A stretch of 64,000 bases of DNA from DATFYM01 sp035315065 (GTDB taxonomy: Bacteria; Acidobacteriota; Terriglobia; UBA7540): contig DATFYM010000083.1 in NCBI GenBank assembly GCA_035315065.1, forward strand, positions 1 through 64,000, read 5' to 3'. Of this stretch, positions 44,843-55,000 are shown piece after piece (the stretch's first letter is position 1; every line of letters starts with the position of its first letter). The notes below the pieces were generated by a model. It made no database searches. It had not been told where the DNA came from and saw only the letters and a list, made by a program, of their open reading frames with translations. A program made the translations under genes and the position numbers.

Positions 44843-45730
44843 ATGAGCGCCCGAAAGTTCCTCTCGTGGCAGTTAGCTCTTGCTACTTTGGGGCTGGCTT
44901 TCTTCCTGTTGTATCTGCCGATTGAGGCGGCCGCGCAGCGCGGTGGCCATGGCGGCTTTGGGGGCGGAGGCTTTCGCGGGGGCGCGAGCTTTGGCGGTGC
45001 AAGGGTGGCCGCGCCAGCGAGCACGTTCCGACCTTCTTCCTTGGGTTCCCGGCCCATGACCTATGTCGCCCGCGCTCCGCAGGCTTATCGGGGCGTTCAA
45101 GGCCGCTCGCGACCCGGCGGCGCTCCCCGAAGCTCGTACTACCGACCCGTTATGAGGGCGCCCAGGGTAGCGGGGCCGCGCAACTCCGGGCCGGTCGGAG
45201 CCAATCGTTTCGCCCGACCGGGGCCGGGCAGCCGCAGATCGGGTTCTCGGGCTTCGACGTGGGTTCCCCGCTCGGGTCAAGGCTGGCACCGGTTCGGCGG
45301 CGGTCATCATCACCGGTTTCTCTCCACCAACTTTTGGTTCAACCCATTCTACAACCCTTATTTCTTGACTCCCTTTTTCTGGGCGCCCTATCCGTTCTAT
45401 TCGGCCTGCACTCCTTATTACTCCGACTACGGAGACGATTCGGGCCCCGCTTATACGAACGGCACCTGGCCGGCGGAAGAAAACGAGGCCGAAGCCCCTG
45501 CCGAGGAGAACGCCACGCCGGAGCCGGGGGCGATGAGCGGTCAAGAGTCCGAGTCGCAGTTGGCCCCGTCGCCATCGGAGCAGACGGTCGTGGTGGAATT
45601 GGCCGACGGCCGGACGAAGACGTTCACTTGGAAAGGCGATAAGATGATCGTCACGGAGTCCCCTGCCCCGAGTAAGGCAACGCCCGCGGCGCCGGCTCCC
45701 CAGAGCCCACCGGCCACCTTGCAGCCCTGA
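44843..45730 (+). CDS. Secreted glycine-rich protein
   Basis: 295 residues, unidentified. A signal peptide (WQLALATLGLAFFLLYLPIEAAAQ) is followed by a glycine/arginine-rich stretch RGGHGGFGGGGFRGGASFGG. A central region has histidines and aromatics (FGGGHHHRFLSTNFWFNPFY), and the C-terminus is acidic and proline-rich, with a VVVELADGRTKTFTWKGDKM strand pair that resembles small beta domains. AGGTG lies 5 nt before the ATG at 44843; a GTG at 44834 is in frame. It probably sits in the envelope; function unknown. Confidence 0.65.
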   Translation: MSARKFLSWQLALATLGLAFFLLYLPIEAAAQRGGHGGFGGGGFRGGASFGGARVAAPASTFRPSSLGSRPMTYVARAPQAYRGVQGRSRPGGAPRSSYYRPVMRAPRVAGPRNSGPVGANRFARPGPGSRRSGSRASTWVPRSGQGWHRFGGGHHHRFLSTNFWFNPFYNPYFLTPFFWAPYPFYSACTPYYSDYGDDSGPAYTNGTWPAEENEAEAPAEENATPEPGAMSGQESESQLAPSPSEQTVVVELADGRTKTFTWKGDKMIVTESPAPSKATPAAPAPQSPPATLQP

Positions 45731-45739
45731 CTTCTGAGG

Positions 45740-46108
45740 TCGAAATTCGAAACTCGAAATTCGAAACTCCCGACTGGCGAGGAGCCTCAGAAGGCGTGAA
45801 GAATTAAACACAGAGGCACGGAGACGCAGAGAAGAGAAAAGAGAATCACACGAAGCTGTCATTTCTTTCCCGAGGTTTCCCATTCTACTCTGTGCCTCTG
45901 TCTCTCTGTGTTGGAAGCTCCTTCGCAATTACTTCACACCTTGTCAGTTCCCAGATTTGACAAGATCTCGAATCCTAGATTCCTGGCCTCCCCGAAGCAG
46001 GCTATTCCCTTGCACAGCAGCTCGGTTTCGCATGCTTGGCTGGCAACTGATTGAAAGGGCCGAGCCTTCGAATTTCGATTTTCGAATCTCGGGTTTCGAT
46101 TTTCAATT
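45740..46108. repeat. Nested inverted arrays: CGAAATT outside, CACAGAG/CTCTGTG inside
   Basis: Outer arms CGAAATT, CGAAACT (45742-45765) and TTTCGATTTTCGAATC/GTTTCGATTTTC (46070-46105). Inner arms AACACAGAGGCACGGAG (45808-45830) and CTCTGTGCCTCTGTCTCTCTGTG (45891-45913), whose unit is 8 nt. The outer pair encloses the inner one. The flanking 45731-46677 region has no other supported gene. Confidence 0.85.
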
Positions 46109-46677
46109 GCAACATTGGATTGTTTCAGGCTATGATGCCTGCTCGCTGAGATGATGCGGTCCTGCGCGGCGAGTCCTCGGGAAGGCCACGAGTTCTTGAC
46201 CGAGGTGCGGTCGGGACGGAGTAAAGCCGGAATTTGTGATTGATTTTGGCAAACGGAAGAAAACCCTTCCAGTACTCCGCTCATCAAAACCCCCTTAGTC
46301 CAAAGTGGGACGCGACAAAGCTGCGGGCCGACGGGTGGCACGAGGACGTTAGGTGTGTCAAGGGGGCAGTTGCTCGGGTTGCCGGTGAGTCTTGCAGCGG
46401 TCACAAGTTGCTTGTCTGCCATCCTGTTTACCACGCGCCTCTCCGGGCACGGGGGAACGCGATGAGACTGACAGGATAAACACACAGGATATCGACTATG
46501 GTTCTATGCCCGCGTAGGCAAGGTCTAGCTGCAGCAGTTGGTCTGAAGAAGGACACAATCCAAAGGAAGCCCAATTGGCGAAGCGCTTTCCACCGAGGAC
46601 GCAGGCCGGACGGCCCGGCAGCCGTGGGCGGCGCCGAGCAAGCCTGCCGCGGACTACGCGGATTAACGGGAGCTTCT
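46109..46677. other. Intergenic region
   Basis: No gene supported. 46650-46760 contains GC-rich palindromic sequence (GCCGGCGGGACGCCGGC) that overlaps the start of the next gene. A 79-residue frame at 46240-46479 has no signature. Confidence 0.4.
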
Positions 46678-47898
46678 TTGTTGGTTCGCCGGCGGGACGC
46701 CGGCGCTCCCCGGTCGGGCCGGCGCAAAACCGGCGGTGCGCTCGCAGCTCTCTTTCTTGCGGCACTCTTGCTGTCGAGTTCAGCCTGTTCTCATCTCCAC
46801 CTGCCTTTCAGACACGCTAAACAAGGTCCACCGGCGCCCGCAGCGGATCAATCAAAAACCGAGGGGACGAAGGCCGAGGGGACCTCCACCTCCAAAAATG
46901 TATCCAAGCCTGAAGAATCCACCGAACAGCCCGCAGCGCCGGAGGCTTCGCCCACCGGATTCATCGGATTCGAGCAGTTTCAATTCAGCCACAGCCACGT
47001 GGGATCGGTAATCATCGCGGACACAGATGTCGGCTACGCTTTCAATGAGCACATCTCCGGCGATTTCGGCCTTCCCATCCTCTTTTCGCGCAGCAAGTTT
47101 TCTCCGGTTTCGACCAAGGATTACCAGTGGTACGCTTTGTTCGGCGCTCCGTATATAGATATCAGGTACACCGGCACTTACGGCGGCTGGAAATATACCT
47201 CGGTGCTCACGGGTACCATACCGGTTTCCAACGAGGACCAAATTTACACGACGGGCCGGCCCGGGGTTGATTTGTACACTCACGCCGAGCGAGGAAAAAT
47301 CGGAGGGGTGACGCCGTTTATCAACTTCGGTGCGTCGAACGGAGCTATCGACCGCTTCATCATGCCGCGACCCTACTCGGAGGCGCGGCCTTACGAGACC
47401 TTGGGCGCCCTGGCGGACGGTGAGGTGGGAGCTGAATACAAGGTTGACTATGGTCCGGCGAAGGGCGTCGGAATCGGAGCGTCGGTGTACGGGCTCGAGC
47501 CCGTCGGGCCGCAGAAGGTGTTCAGCCGCCTCGTCGTGCCTTATTCGTCGCTGGCGTCTACTGACTTCCGGTTCGGCGAGCACTACCGATATTGGGATAC
47601 CCTTTTTGAGACTAACATGCCCATCCAGGCTATAGGGGCTCAGGAACTGACAGGTCTGCAGACGGGCTCGTATGACGGTTGCAAGGTCACTAACACCGTC
47701 ATAACCTGTAATGCCCTTTCGAGCATCTCGCGCGACAACGGCTATTCGATATGGATTGACGCATCGCCGCCGCGCTGGAGTTTCGCCACCTTGCAGTTGG
47801 GCTACGTTCGCAGCAACCACTATCATCTGGATACCTACACGATAACGCTCAGTTTCGATGCTAAGAAGCTGGCCCGGACACTGCTGTCGCCGCGGTGA
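46678..47898 (+). CDS. Outer-membrane-type lipoprotein, unknown function
   Basis: About 406 residues. A hydrophobic signal (LAALFLAALLLSSSAC) ends in an SSAC lipobox, so it may be a lipoprotein; the following stretch is Ala/Pro/Glu-rich (DQSKTEGTKAEGTSTSK). The rest looks like a beta-barrel or beta-rich domain: alternating short strands such as HVGSVIIADTDVGYAFN and GGWKYTSVLTGTIPVS, ending with an aromatic SFDAKK strand. Start is uncertain: TTG at 46678 follows GGGAG by 5 nt, whereas an ATG at 46498 would add about 60 residues of GC-rich, repeat-like sequence. Family unknown. The next gene begins after a repeat block. Confidence 0.6.
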   Translation: MLVRRRDAGAPRSGRRKTGGALAALFLAALLLSSSACSHLHLPFRHAKQGPPAPAADQSKTEGTKAEGTSTSKNVSKPEESTEQPAAPEASPTGFIGFEQFQFSHSHVGSVIIADTDVGYAFNEHISGDFGLPILFSRSKFSPVSTKDYQWYALFGAPYIDIRYTGTYGGWKYTSVLTGTIPVSNEDQIYTTGRPGVDLYTHAERGKIGGVTPFINFGASNGAIDRFIMPRPYSEARPYETLGALADGEVGAEYKVDYGPAKGVGIGASVYGLEPVGPQKVFSRLVVPYSSLASTDFRFGEHYRYWDTLFETNMPIQAIGAQELTGLQTGSYDGCKVTNTVITCNALSSISRDNGYSIWIDASPPRWSFATLQLGYVRSNHYHLDTYTITLSFDAKKLARTLLSPR

Positions 47899-47924
47899 CC
47901 TTGCGTCAGTGTTGTAGAGCTGTT

Positions 47925-48031
47925 TGGATTTTGGATAATTTTGGATTTTGGATTTTGGATTTTGGATTGAAGAGCAAGGGCTTCTGCAACGGGGTTCTTC
48001 GATCCAAAATCCAAAATCCAAGATCCAAAAT
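47925..48031. repeat. Inverted heptad array, TTTTGGA type
   Basis: TTTTGGA units (47925-47971, interrupted once) mirrored by TCCAAAA units (48001-48030). It fills the leader between the lipoprotein gene and the first SBBP gene. Confidence 0.9.
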
Positions 48032-48053
48032 AAACTGGGGGACTTCCGCGAGA

Positions 48054-51000
48054 ATGTGGGCTTTGCTTTGTTGGGCAACGCTGTTGGGACATCAGAGTAG
48101 GGTGCTGAAAGGGGCCGCCCCGCTGATATCGCCGGCCAATTCCCGTGCCGCCGCTTCCGCCGGCGTCAGGACCTCCTATTCGTTATTGCCCCTGAGTTTC
48201 GAGTTGAATCAGGGGCAGACGGACGCCAGCGTCCGTTTCCTGGCGCGCGGGCAGGGCTATAGCCTGTTCCTGACGGCGGATGGGGCGGTGCTGGCGCTCC
48301 AAAGTAGTGGTGGCACCAGGTTCCCGGCGACAGCCGTGGACCACGGACCGCGGACCACGGACATAGTCCGCGTGAGATTCCTGGGAGCGAACCCTAACGC
48401 CGTGATCGCCGGGCGGGAGGAGTTGCCGGGCAAGAGCAATTACTTCATCGGCCGCGACCCGCGCGGGTGGCATACGGACGTGCCCACTTACGCCCAGGTC
48501 CACTATCAGGAGTTTTATCAGGGCGTGGACGCGATTTACTACGGGCGGAAGGGGGAGCTGGAATACGATTTGGTTGTCGGACCGCGTATGGACGCGGGAC
48601 AAGTGCGGTTTCAGGTTGAGGGAGCCCAGACAGCTAGGCTGAATGGGGCGGGGGACTTGGTGTTGGCGACGAGGGGCCAAGAGATCGTGCTGCGGAGGCC
48701 CAAGGCGTACCAGGGGACCGGAGCAGATCAGCGCGAGGTCGCAGTGCGGTATGTGAGTCGAGGGAAGAATGAGTATGGGTTCGAAGTGGGCCCGTACCAG
48801 CGCAACGAGCGGCTGACCATCGACCCGGTTCTGAGCTACGCGACGTATCTCGGCGGGAGCGGCGGCGACGTGGCCTACGGGCTCGCGCTCGATCCCTCCG
48901 GCGACGCCTATGTTACCGGCTCCACGGCCTCCATTAACTTCCCGGTGAGGTCCGCGGAGCAAGGAACGTTGGCCGGAAGCAGCGATGCGTTCGTCGCCGA
49001 ACTGAATGCCGCGGGCACGGGCTTGGTTTATTCAACGTATATCGGCGGCACGCAAGCCGATGTGGGGAGCGCGATCGCAATTGACACCTCGGGGAGTGCC
49101 TACATTGTGGGAACCACGTACTCCACGAACTTTCCGGTCACTACTGGCGCCTTCCAAACTCTTTACGGTGGGAACGGCGACGAGAACGGGAACGGCGACG
49201 CATTTGTTGCTAAACTGGGCCCGAATGGTTCATCGCTGGTCTATGCCTCATATCTCGGCGGCACTGGGCCGGATTTCGGGCAGGGAATTGCCGTCGATGC
49301 GGCAGGGAATGCCTATGTGACGGGATCGACCCAGTCTTTTGATTTTCCCACGGCGTCTCCGCCCGGCAGCAGTCCGCTTCAGATTGGGAATGACAACTGC
49401 ACCGTTGTCAACCAGATTGAGACCTGCACGGCAGACGCCTTTGTGACCAAAGTCAATCCCACCGGGACCGCGCTGGTGTATTCGACTTACCTCGGCGGAT
49501 CTGCCGCTAACTCGGGGCAAGCCATCGCCGTCGATGCCCAAGGAGACGCTTACGTTACCGGATACACCAATTCCACTAATTTCCCCACCCAGAGCGCCCT
49601 GCAGAGCGCCAACGCCGGAGGTAGCGACGCCTTCGTGTCCGAATTGAGCCCCGGCGGCTCCAGCCTGGTGTTCTCCACTTATCTGGGAGGCTCCGGACAG
49701 GACCAGGCTTTCGGGCTGGCGCTGGGCCCCTCGGGGGATATCTATATCACCGGCGCCACCCAATCGGCGAACTTCCCCACCACTCCCAACTCGTTTCAGA
49801 CGACTTATGGCTTAAACGGCGACGCATTCGTCACGAGGCTGGCGCCCGGCGGAACGAGTATTGTCTTCTCCACGTTCATCGGCGGCAGCCAAGCCGACCA
49901 AGGGAATGCCATCGCGGTGGATTCGGCCGGGAACTCCGTGGTGGTCGGCGTTACCCAGTCCAGCGACTTCCCGACGCTGGACGCTTCTCAGAACATCATA
50001 GGACTCTTTGGCGCGGGAACCTGCAGCAGCAGCAGCGGGGTAGGCACCCAGATTTGCTCGGATGCGTTCGTCGCTCGGCTTAATCCTTCGGGAGGAGGTC
50101 TCTACTCGACCTATCTCGGCGGGAGCCAGAACGACTTTGCGCAGGCGGTGGCGCTTGACTCCACCGGAACACCATACCTCGCGGGCGGCACCACTTCGTC
50201 GAACTTCCCCGCAATCGTCGGGGCGCTCCAGGGCGCCTTTACCGGCGGCGGCACACTCGGCAACGCCTTCGTCGCCAAAATGAGCGCGACCAACGCCCCG
50301 GCGGTGGCCTTGGTTCCTCAGGAAATCAATTTTGGCAACCAGACGCTGAATCAGGCCAGCACCATCCAGACGGTCACCCTGATCAATGCGGGCAGCGCCC
50401 TTTTGGAAATCAGCGACCTTACCGTAGGCGCCGACTTTACCGAAACCAACAATTGCGGCACCACGGTTCCGGCGGGGAGCGGGACTTGCAATATCAATAT
50501 TACCTATACGCCGACCAGCCCAGGCCCCACTACCCAGCAAGTGGAGATCACGGACAACGCGGCGGGCGGCCCGCACACCATTACGCTGACGGGAAACGGG
50601 GTCGCTCAGGGCGCTCCCGCGTTGACCTTCATTCCGAACAAATTGACCTTCTCCAGTCAGGCCGTGGGGACGACGAGTCCGGTGCAGACAGTGGTGATGG
50701 AGAATACGAGCCTTGTGGCGATCACCATTAGCAGCATCAATATCAGCGGTGACTTCGCCCAGACCAATAACTGTGGCGTGCTGCCGAACGTGATCAACCC
50801 GGGCGGCTCCTGTACATTCAACGTCAGCTTCACGCCGAGCCTGGGCGGGTCGCGGCCGGGTGGTATTACCGTGACCGACACTGCGACCGGCAGCCCGCAA
50901 TCCGTTTCGCTGACTGGCACCGGGGCTAGCCCCTTCACCCTTTCCGCCAACAGCCGCACCAGCACCCTTCTGGTGGGGACCACCATGACCACATTCACGA

Positions 51001-51899
51001 TTACCCTATCCGCCCCGAACAGTTTCACTTCCACCGTTAGCTTCGCATGCGCGGGTAGCGCGACGTGCTCATTCTTCCCCCCGACCATAACACCCGGCCA
51101 GAGCCCCAGCCTGACCACCACCCTCACGGTGAGCAGTCTTTCTTACACTACCGCGAATCCCCTGAATTTTTCAGTAACCGGGACTGCCGGTTCCTTCACG
51201 TCCAGCGTGGCGCTTTCCATTTTCTTGCAGGACTTTTCCCTCACCGCAATACCGACTCTGAACTCGGTGCAGGCGGGGCTGACGTCATCTCCTTACACGG
51301 TGACGGTGACGCCGTCGAACGGTTTCAATGGCATCGTTCTGTTAAGTTGCAATCTTCCCGGCGGGCTCCTTGCGCCTCCTACTTCGACATCGCCTGCCGG
51401 CACGCACAACACCACCTGCAACTGGTCTCCTTCGGGGCTGACTTTCAACACTTCCGTGCCGCAGACGGCCAGGCTCACGTTGACGACGTCCTCGCAGATA
51501 TCAACAACCTCGCACGGGTGGCCACGCAGGCGGTGGCCGGGCGGTCCAGGGCGCGGCCCGACTACAGATCTCCGGCGCTGGCTGCTGGTAGCGGGGATGA
51601 TCGCGCTGCTGGCGGGAGGGGTGGTGGCGAAGCGCCGGTTCCGCGGATTGCACCCGCAGCAGGCGCGCTGGCTGCTGGTGGTGGTGGGAGTCCTGCTGTT
51701 GACGTTGACTGCGATGAGTTGCCAAGACTATGGTTACAACAGTGTGTTTCCGGGGCCGACGACGGGAACACCGACCGGCAACTACAGCATCCCCATTACG
51801 GGCACGCTCGGCAATCCCCCGTCGCCCTGCGGATGCGGTCCCAATAACGATATAACGCGGAGCATCATCATCAACCTGACGGTCTCGCCCACGGTCTAG
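48054..51899 (+). CDS. SBBP beta-propeller repeat protein with choice-of-anchor-D domains
   Basis: 1281 residues, exported. A hydrophobic start (MWALLCWATLLGHQS) is followed by an N-terminal domain (SFELNQGQTDASVRFLARGQ) and SBBP units of about 60 residues recognised by the phrases AYVTGST, FPTSAP-like and LGGSG/GNDFAQA. Near residue 760 start the choice-of-anchor-D modules (FGNQTLNQASTIQTVTLINAG; NAGSALLEISDLTVGADFTE). The C-terminus has two hydrophobic segments (LLVAGMIALLAGG and ARWLLVVVGVLLLTLTAMSC), probably anchoring the protein. A single GACCACGG array (48337-48372) lies within the coding frame. The ATG at 48054 is chosen because upstream codons are the repeat. It is followed by a paralogue. 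Confidence 0.83.
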   Translation: MWALLCWATLLGHQSRVLKGAAPLISPANSRAAASAGVRTSYSLLPLSFELNQGQTDASVRFLARGQGYSLFLTADGAVLALQSSGGTRFPATAVDHGPRTTDIVRVRFLGANPNAVIAGREELPGKSNYFIGRDPRGWHTDVPTYAQVHYQEFYQGVDAIYYGRKGELEYDLVVGPRMDAGQVRFQVEGAQTARLNGAGDLVLATRGQEIVLRRPKAYQGTGADQREVAVRYVSRGKNEYGFEVGPYQRNERLTIDPVLSYATYLGGSGGDVAYGLALDPSGDAYVTGSTASINFPVRSAEQGTLAGSSDAFVAELNAAGTGLVYSTYIGGTQADVGSAIAIDTSGSAYIVGTTYSTNFPVTTGAFQTLYGGNGDENGNGDAFVAKLGPNGSSLVYASYLGGTGPDFGQGIAVDAAGNAYVTGSTQSFDFPTASPPGSSPLQIGNDNCTVVNQIETCTADAFVTKVNPTGTALVYSTYLGGSAANSGQAIAVDAQGDAYVTGYTNSTNFPTQSALQSANAGGSDAFVSELSPGGSSLVFSTYLGGSGQDQAFGLALGPSGDIYITGATQSANFPTTPNSFQTTYGLNGDAFVTRLAPGGTSIVFSTFIGGSQADQGNAIAVDSAGNSVVVGVTQSSDFPTLDASQNIIGLFGAGTCSSSSGVGTQICSDAFVARLNPSGGGLYSTYLGGSQNDFAQAVALDSTGTPYLAGGTTSSNFPAIVGALQGAFTGGGTLGNAFVAKMSATNAPAVALVPQEINFGNQTLNQASTIQTVTLINAGSALLEISDLTVGADFTETNNCGTTVPAGSGTCNINITYTPTSPGPTTQQVEITDNAAGGPHTITLTGNGVAQGAPALTFIPNKLTFSSQAVGTTSPVQTVVMENTSLVAITISSINISGDFAQTNNCGVLPNVINPGGSCTFNVSFTPSLGGSRPGGITVTDTATGSPQSVSLTGTGASPFTLSANSRTSTLLVGTTMTTFTITLSAPNSFTSTVSFACAGSATCSFFPPTITPGQSPSLTTTLTVSSLSYTTANPLNFSVTGTAGSFTSSVALSIFLQDFSLTAIPTLNSVQAGLTSSPYTVTVTPSNGFNGIVLLSCNLPGGLLAPPTSTSPAGTHNTTCNWSPSGLTFNTSVPQTARLTLTTSSQISTTSHGWPRRRWPGGPGRGPTTDLRRWLLVAGMIALLAGGVVAKRRFRGLHPQQARWLLVVVGVLLLTLTAMSCQDYGYNSVFPGPTTGTPTGNYSIPITGTLGNPPSPCGCGPNNDITRSIIINLTVSPTV
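48337..48372. repeat. CACGGAC heptad array inside the SBBP gene
   Basis: GGACCACGGACCGCGGACC then ACGGACATAGTCCGCG; a single arm plus a weak partner. It encodes DHGPRTTDIVRV. In frame. Confidence 0.7.
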
Positions 51900-51961
51900 G
51901 GATGAGTGGTGAGTGCAGAACGACGCGACGGATGAGTTTGAAGACAGAGAATCGGCGAGGG

Positions 51962-52034
51962 TCGAATGACGAATGATGAATTCAAGACGAGGAGGGCCGT
52001 CGTTCATCATTCATCATTCGTCGTTCATCGTTAA
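51962..52034. repeat. Inverted heptad array, TGAATGA/TGACGAA type
   Basis: CGAATGACGAATGATGAA (51963-51980) mirrored by TTCATCATTCATCATTCGTCG (52004-52024). Precedes the second SBBP gene. Confidence 0.85.
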
Positions 52035-52062
52035 GAGTCCCCTTCTTGAGGTTGGTCAGACT

Positions 52063-55000
52063 ATGCGTACTTTGCGGTTATTTTTGGCATCGCTGTTGCT
52101 GTCAGTCGTCCCGGCGCTGAGCGCTGGGTCGCCTCGCGGAAGCTCACCGGCGGCCCCTCCTCCTTCTTCGGGCGACCCCCGTGTGGCCTACGCCAATCTA
52201 CCTTTGAGCTTCGAGGTGAACCAGGGGCAGACGGACCCTCGGGTCCGATTTCTGGCGCGCGGGCAGGGCTATACCCTGTTCCTGACGGCGGCGGAGGCGG
52301 TCCTGGCGCTTGGGAAAGGCGGTCCGTCCGTCGTCCGTGGTCAGTTGCAGGGGCCGACGGGTGCTGGACACCAGACAGACGTTCTCCGACTGAGGTTCGT
52401 TAGGACGAATCCCGGTGTCGTCATTGCTGGCGCGGAGGAGTTGGAGGGCAAGAGCAACTACTTTATCGGCCAAGATCCTCAGAGTTGGCATACCGACGTG
52501 CCGATGTACGCCCGAGTCCGCTACCAGGGGATTTATCCGGGAGTGGACTTGGTCTATTACGGGCGGCAGGGAGAGTTGGAATACGATTTGGTGGTCGGAC
52601 CCGGCCGGGACCCGGGGCAGGCTCGCTTCCGGATTGAAGGAGCGGAAAAGGCGACGCTGAACGGGGCGGGAGAGTTGGTGTTGGAGGCGAAGGGTGGAGA
52701 GGTGGTGCTGCGGCGGCCACAGGCGTACCAGGGGACTGGTGTGAGTAGGCGGACGGTAGCGGTTCGGTACCTCAAGCGAGGCCCGAGCGAGTGGGGCTTC
52801 GAACTAGGGGCTTACCGGCGTGGCGAGTCACTGACGATTGACCCCTTCCTGAACTACGCCACTTACCTGGGCGGGAGCGGAGGCGACGTGGCCAACGCCA
52901 TCGCTGTGGATACCGTCAACAACGCTTACGTTGCGGGAACAACCCTTTCGACGAACTTTCCCGAAGTCAACGCCTACCAGACGGGAAGTGGCGGTAATGG
53001 CGACGCCTTCGTCTCAAAGCTCAATAGTACGGGCACGAAACTGCTCTACTCCACCTATATCGGGGGCTCAGGACAGGACGTTGCGTTCGCCTTGGCGATT
53101 GACGCCGGCGGCGACGCCTATATCACCGGTCAGACTTCCTCCTCTAACTACCCCATCTCCCCCCCTGCCAAAACTACCACCCAATCACCGACGCCGGCCT
53201 TCCAGACGGTTTATGGCGGTGCCGGCGACGCTTTTGTGACCGTTTTGCTGAGCACGGGAAACGAACTGGTTTACTCCACCTACCTGGGCGGCAGCGGCGC
53301 GGACTGGGGCTATGCGATCGCCGTGGATTCTTCCAACAATGCCTACGTCACCGGTGCTACCCAATCCGGCAATTTTCCCACGCAATCCCCGCTTCAAGCC
53401 AACCGAGGTGCCGGGTCGACCCAGAATGCGTTTGTGGCCAAGCTGAATTCGACGGGCACGGCGCTGGTGTATTCAACCTATCTGGGTGGCTCGCAACAGG
53501 ACACGGGACAAGGCATCAAGGTGGATAGTTCCGGCAACGCCTACGTCGCCGGCTACACCTTTTCGCCCGACTTCCCGACCCAGAATCCGATTCAGGGCGT
53601 GTTCGGTGGAGTTGCTGACGCTTTTGTGAGCGAGTTGAACGCCGGAGGCTCCGCCCTGGTGTTCTCCACTTTCCTGGGAGGCAACCAGCAAGACCGCGCC
53701 TGGGGGCTGGCCCTGGATTCCTCCGCCAACATCTATGTGGTGGGTGACACCCAGTCGTCGGACTTTCCCGTCACCTCCGGGGATTTTCAGGATACTTACA
53801 AGGGGGACCAGGACGCGTTTGTGAGCAAGCTGAGCCCGAGCGGAGCTTCGCTCGTGTATTCCACCTATATCGGCGGCAGCAACGTAGACGGAGGGAAAGG
53901 CATTGCCGTGGACTCATCGGGAAACGCGACGGCGGTGGGCTTGACCCAATCGAGCGACTTCCCGACCTTCGACGCCCTGCAGTCTATCCTCGGTCTCACC
54001 GGGGGGAGCGCTTGCTCGGCTCCTCCTTGTGCGGACGCCTTCGTGACCAAGCTGAATTCGTCGGGCACCCAGGCTTCGTATTCCACTTTTCTCGGTGGAA
54101 GCGGTAACGATTTTGCCCAGGCGGTTGCCCTCGATTCCTCTGGGAACGCATACCTGGCAGGCAGCACCACCTCCAACAACTTTCCTGCCGTCACCGGCTC
54201 TTACCAGGGTACCCTGGGCGGGGTGGCGGGTAACGCGTTCGTGGCCATGATCGAGCCCGCTGATGAAGCGTCTATTGCGGTGGCGCCGGCCACCGTCAAT
54301 TTCGGAAATGAGACGGTTAGTGTGGCCAGCGCGGTTCAGTCAGTGACCGTAGTGGACGAGGGCAGCAGCCCGTTAGAGATCACCTCTGTCGTTGCCCCGG
54401 CTACCGACTTCACTCAAACCAACGACTGCGTTGGCACGGTGGCGGCGCGAGGGGGAACCTGCACCATCAATATCATCTTCACTCCCACAACCACCGGTCC
54501 GGTAACCGACCAGATCACGATCAATGACAACGCCTTCGGGAACAGCAGCATCTCCCAAAACATCACCGTCACCGGCGACGGGGTGAACGCGCTCACCCAG
54601 GTGACAGTCGCCCCGACCACCATCACGTTTCCCAATACGTACGTGACTGGAACCAGCGCAGTGCAAACCGTGACCATCACCAATACCGGTACAGCCGTGC
54701 TGACCTTCATCAACCCCAGTGCTGCTAACCCCATCGCCATCACCAGTGGCAGCACCGACTTCATCCTCGGGTCCGGGACCAACACCTGTGCCACCCTAGG
54801 GTATGTCCTCAGCGTTAATCAGAGTTGCTCGGTAACGGTTCTCTTTCAACCCACCCAAAGCGGTGCGCGCGCCGGTACGTTGAGCATCTATGACACTGCC
54901 ACCGGCAGCCCCCAGAGCGTCTCCCTTTCGGGAAACGGCCTTGCGGAGTTTCAGCTTACAGCCGTCAACACGACGATTTTCCCGCTGATTGGAGCCACCT

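Noticed and set aside
46240..46479. 79-residue frame before the lipoprotein gene
   Set aside because: No ribosome site and no motif; codon use unlike neighbours.
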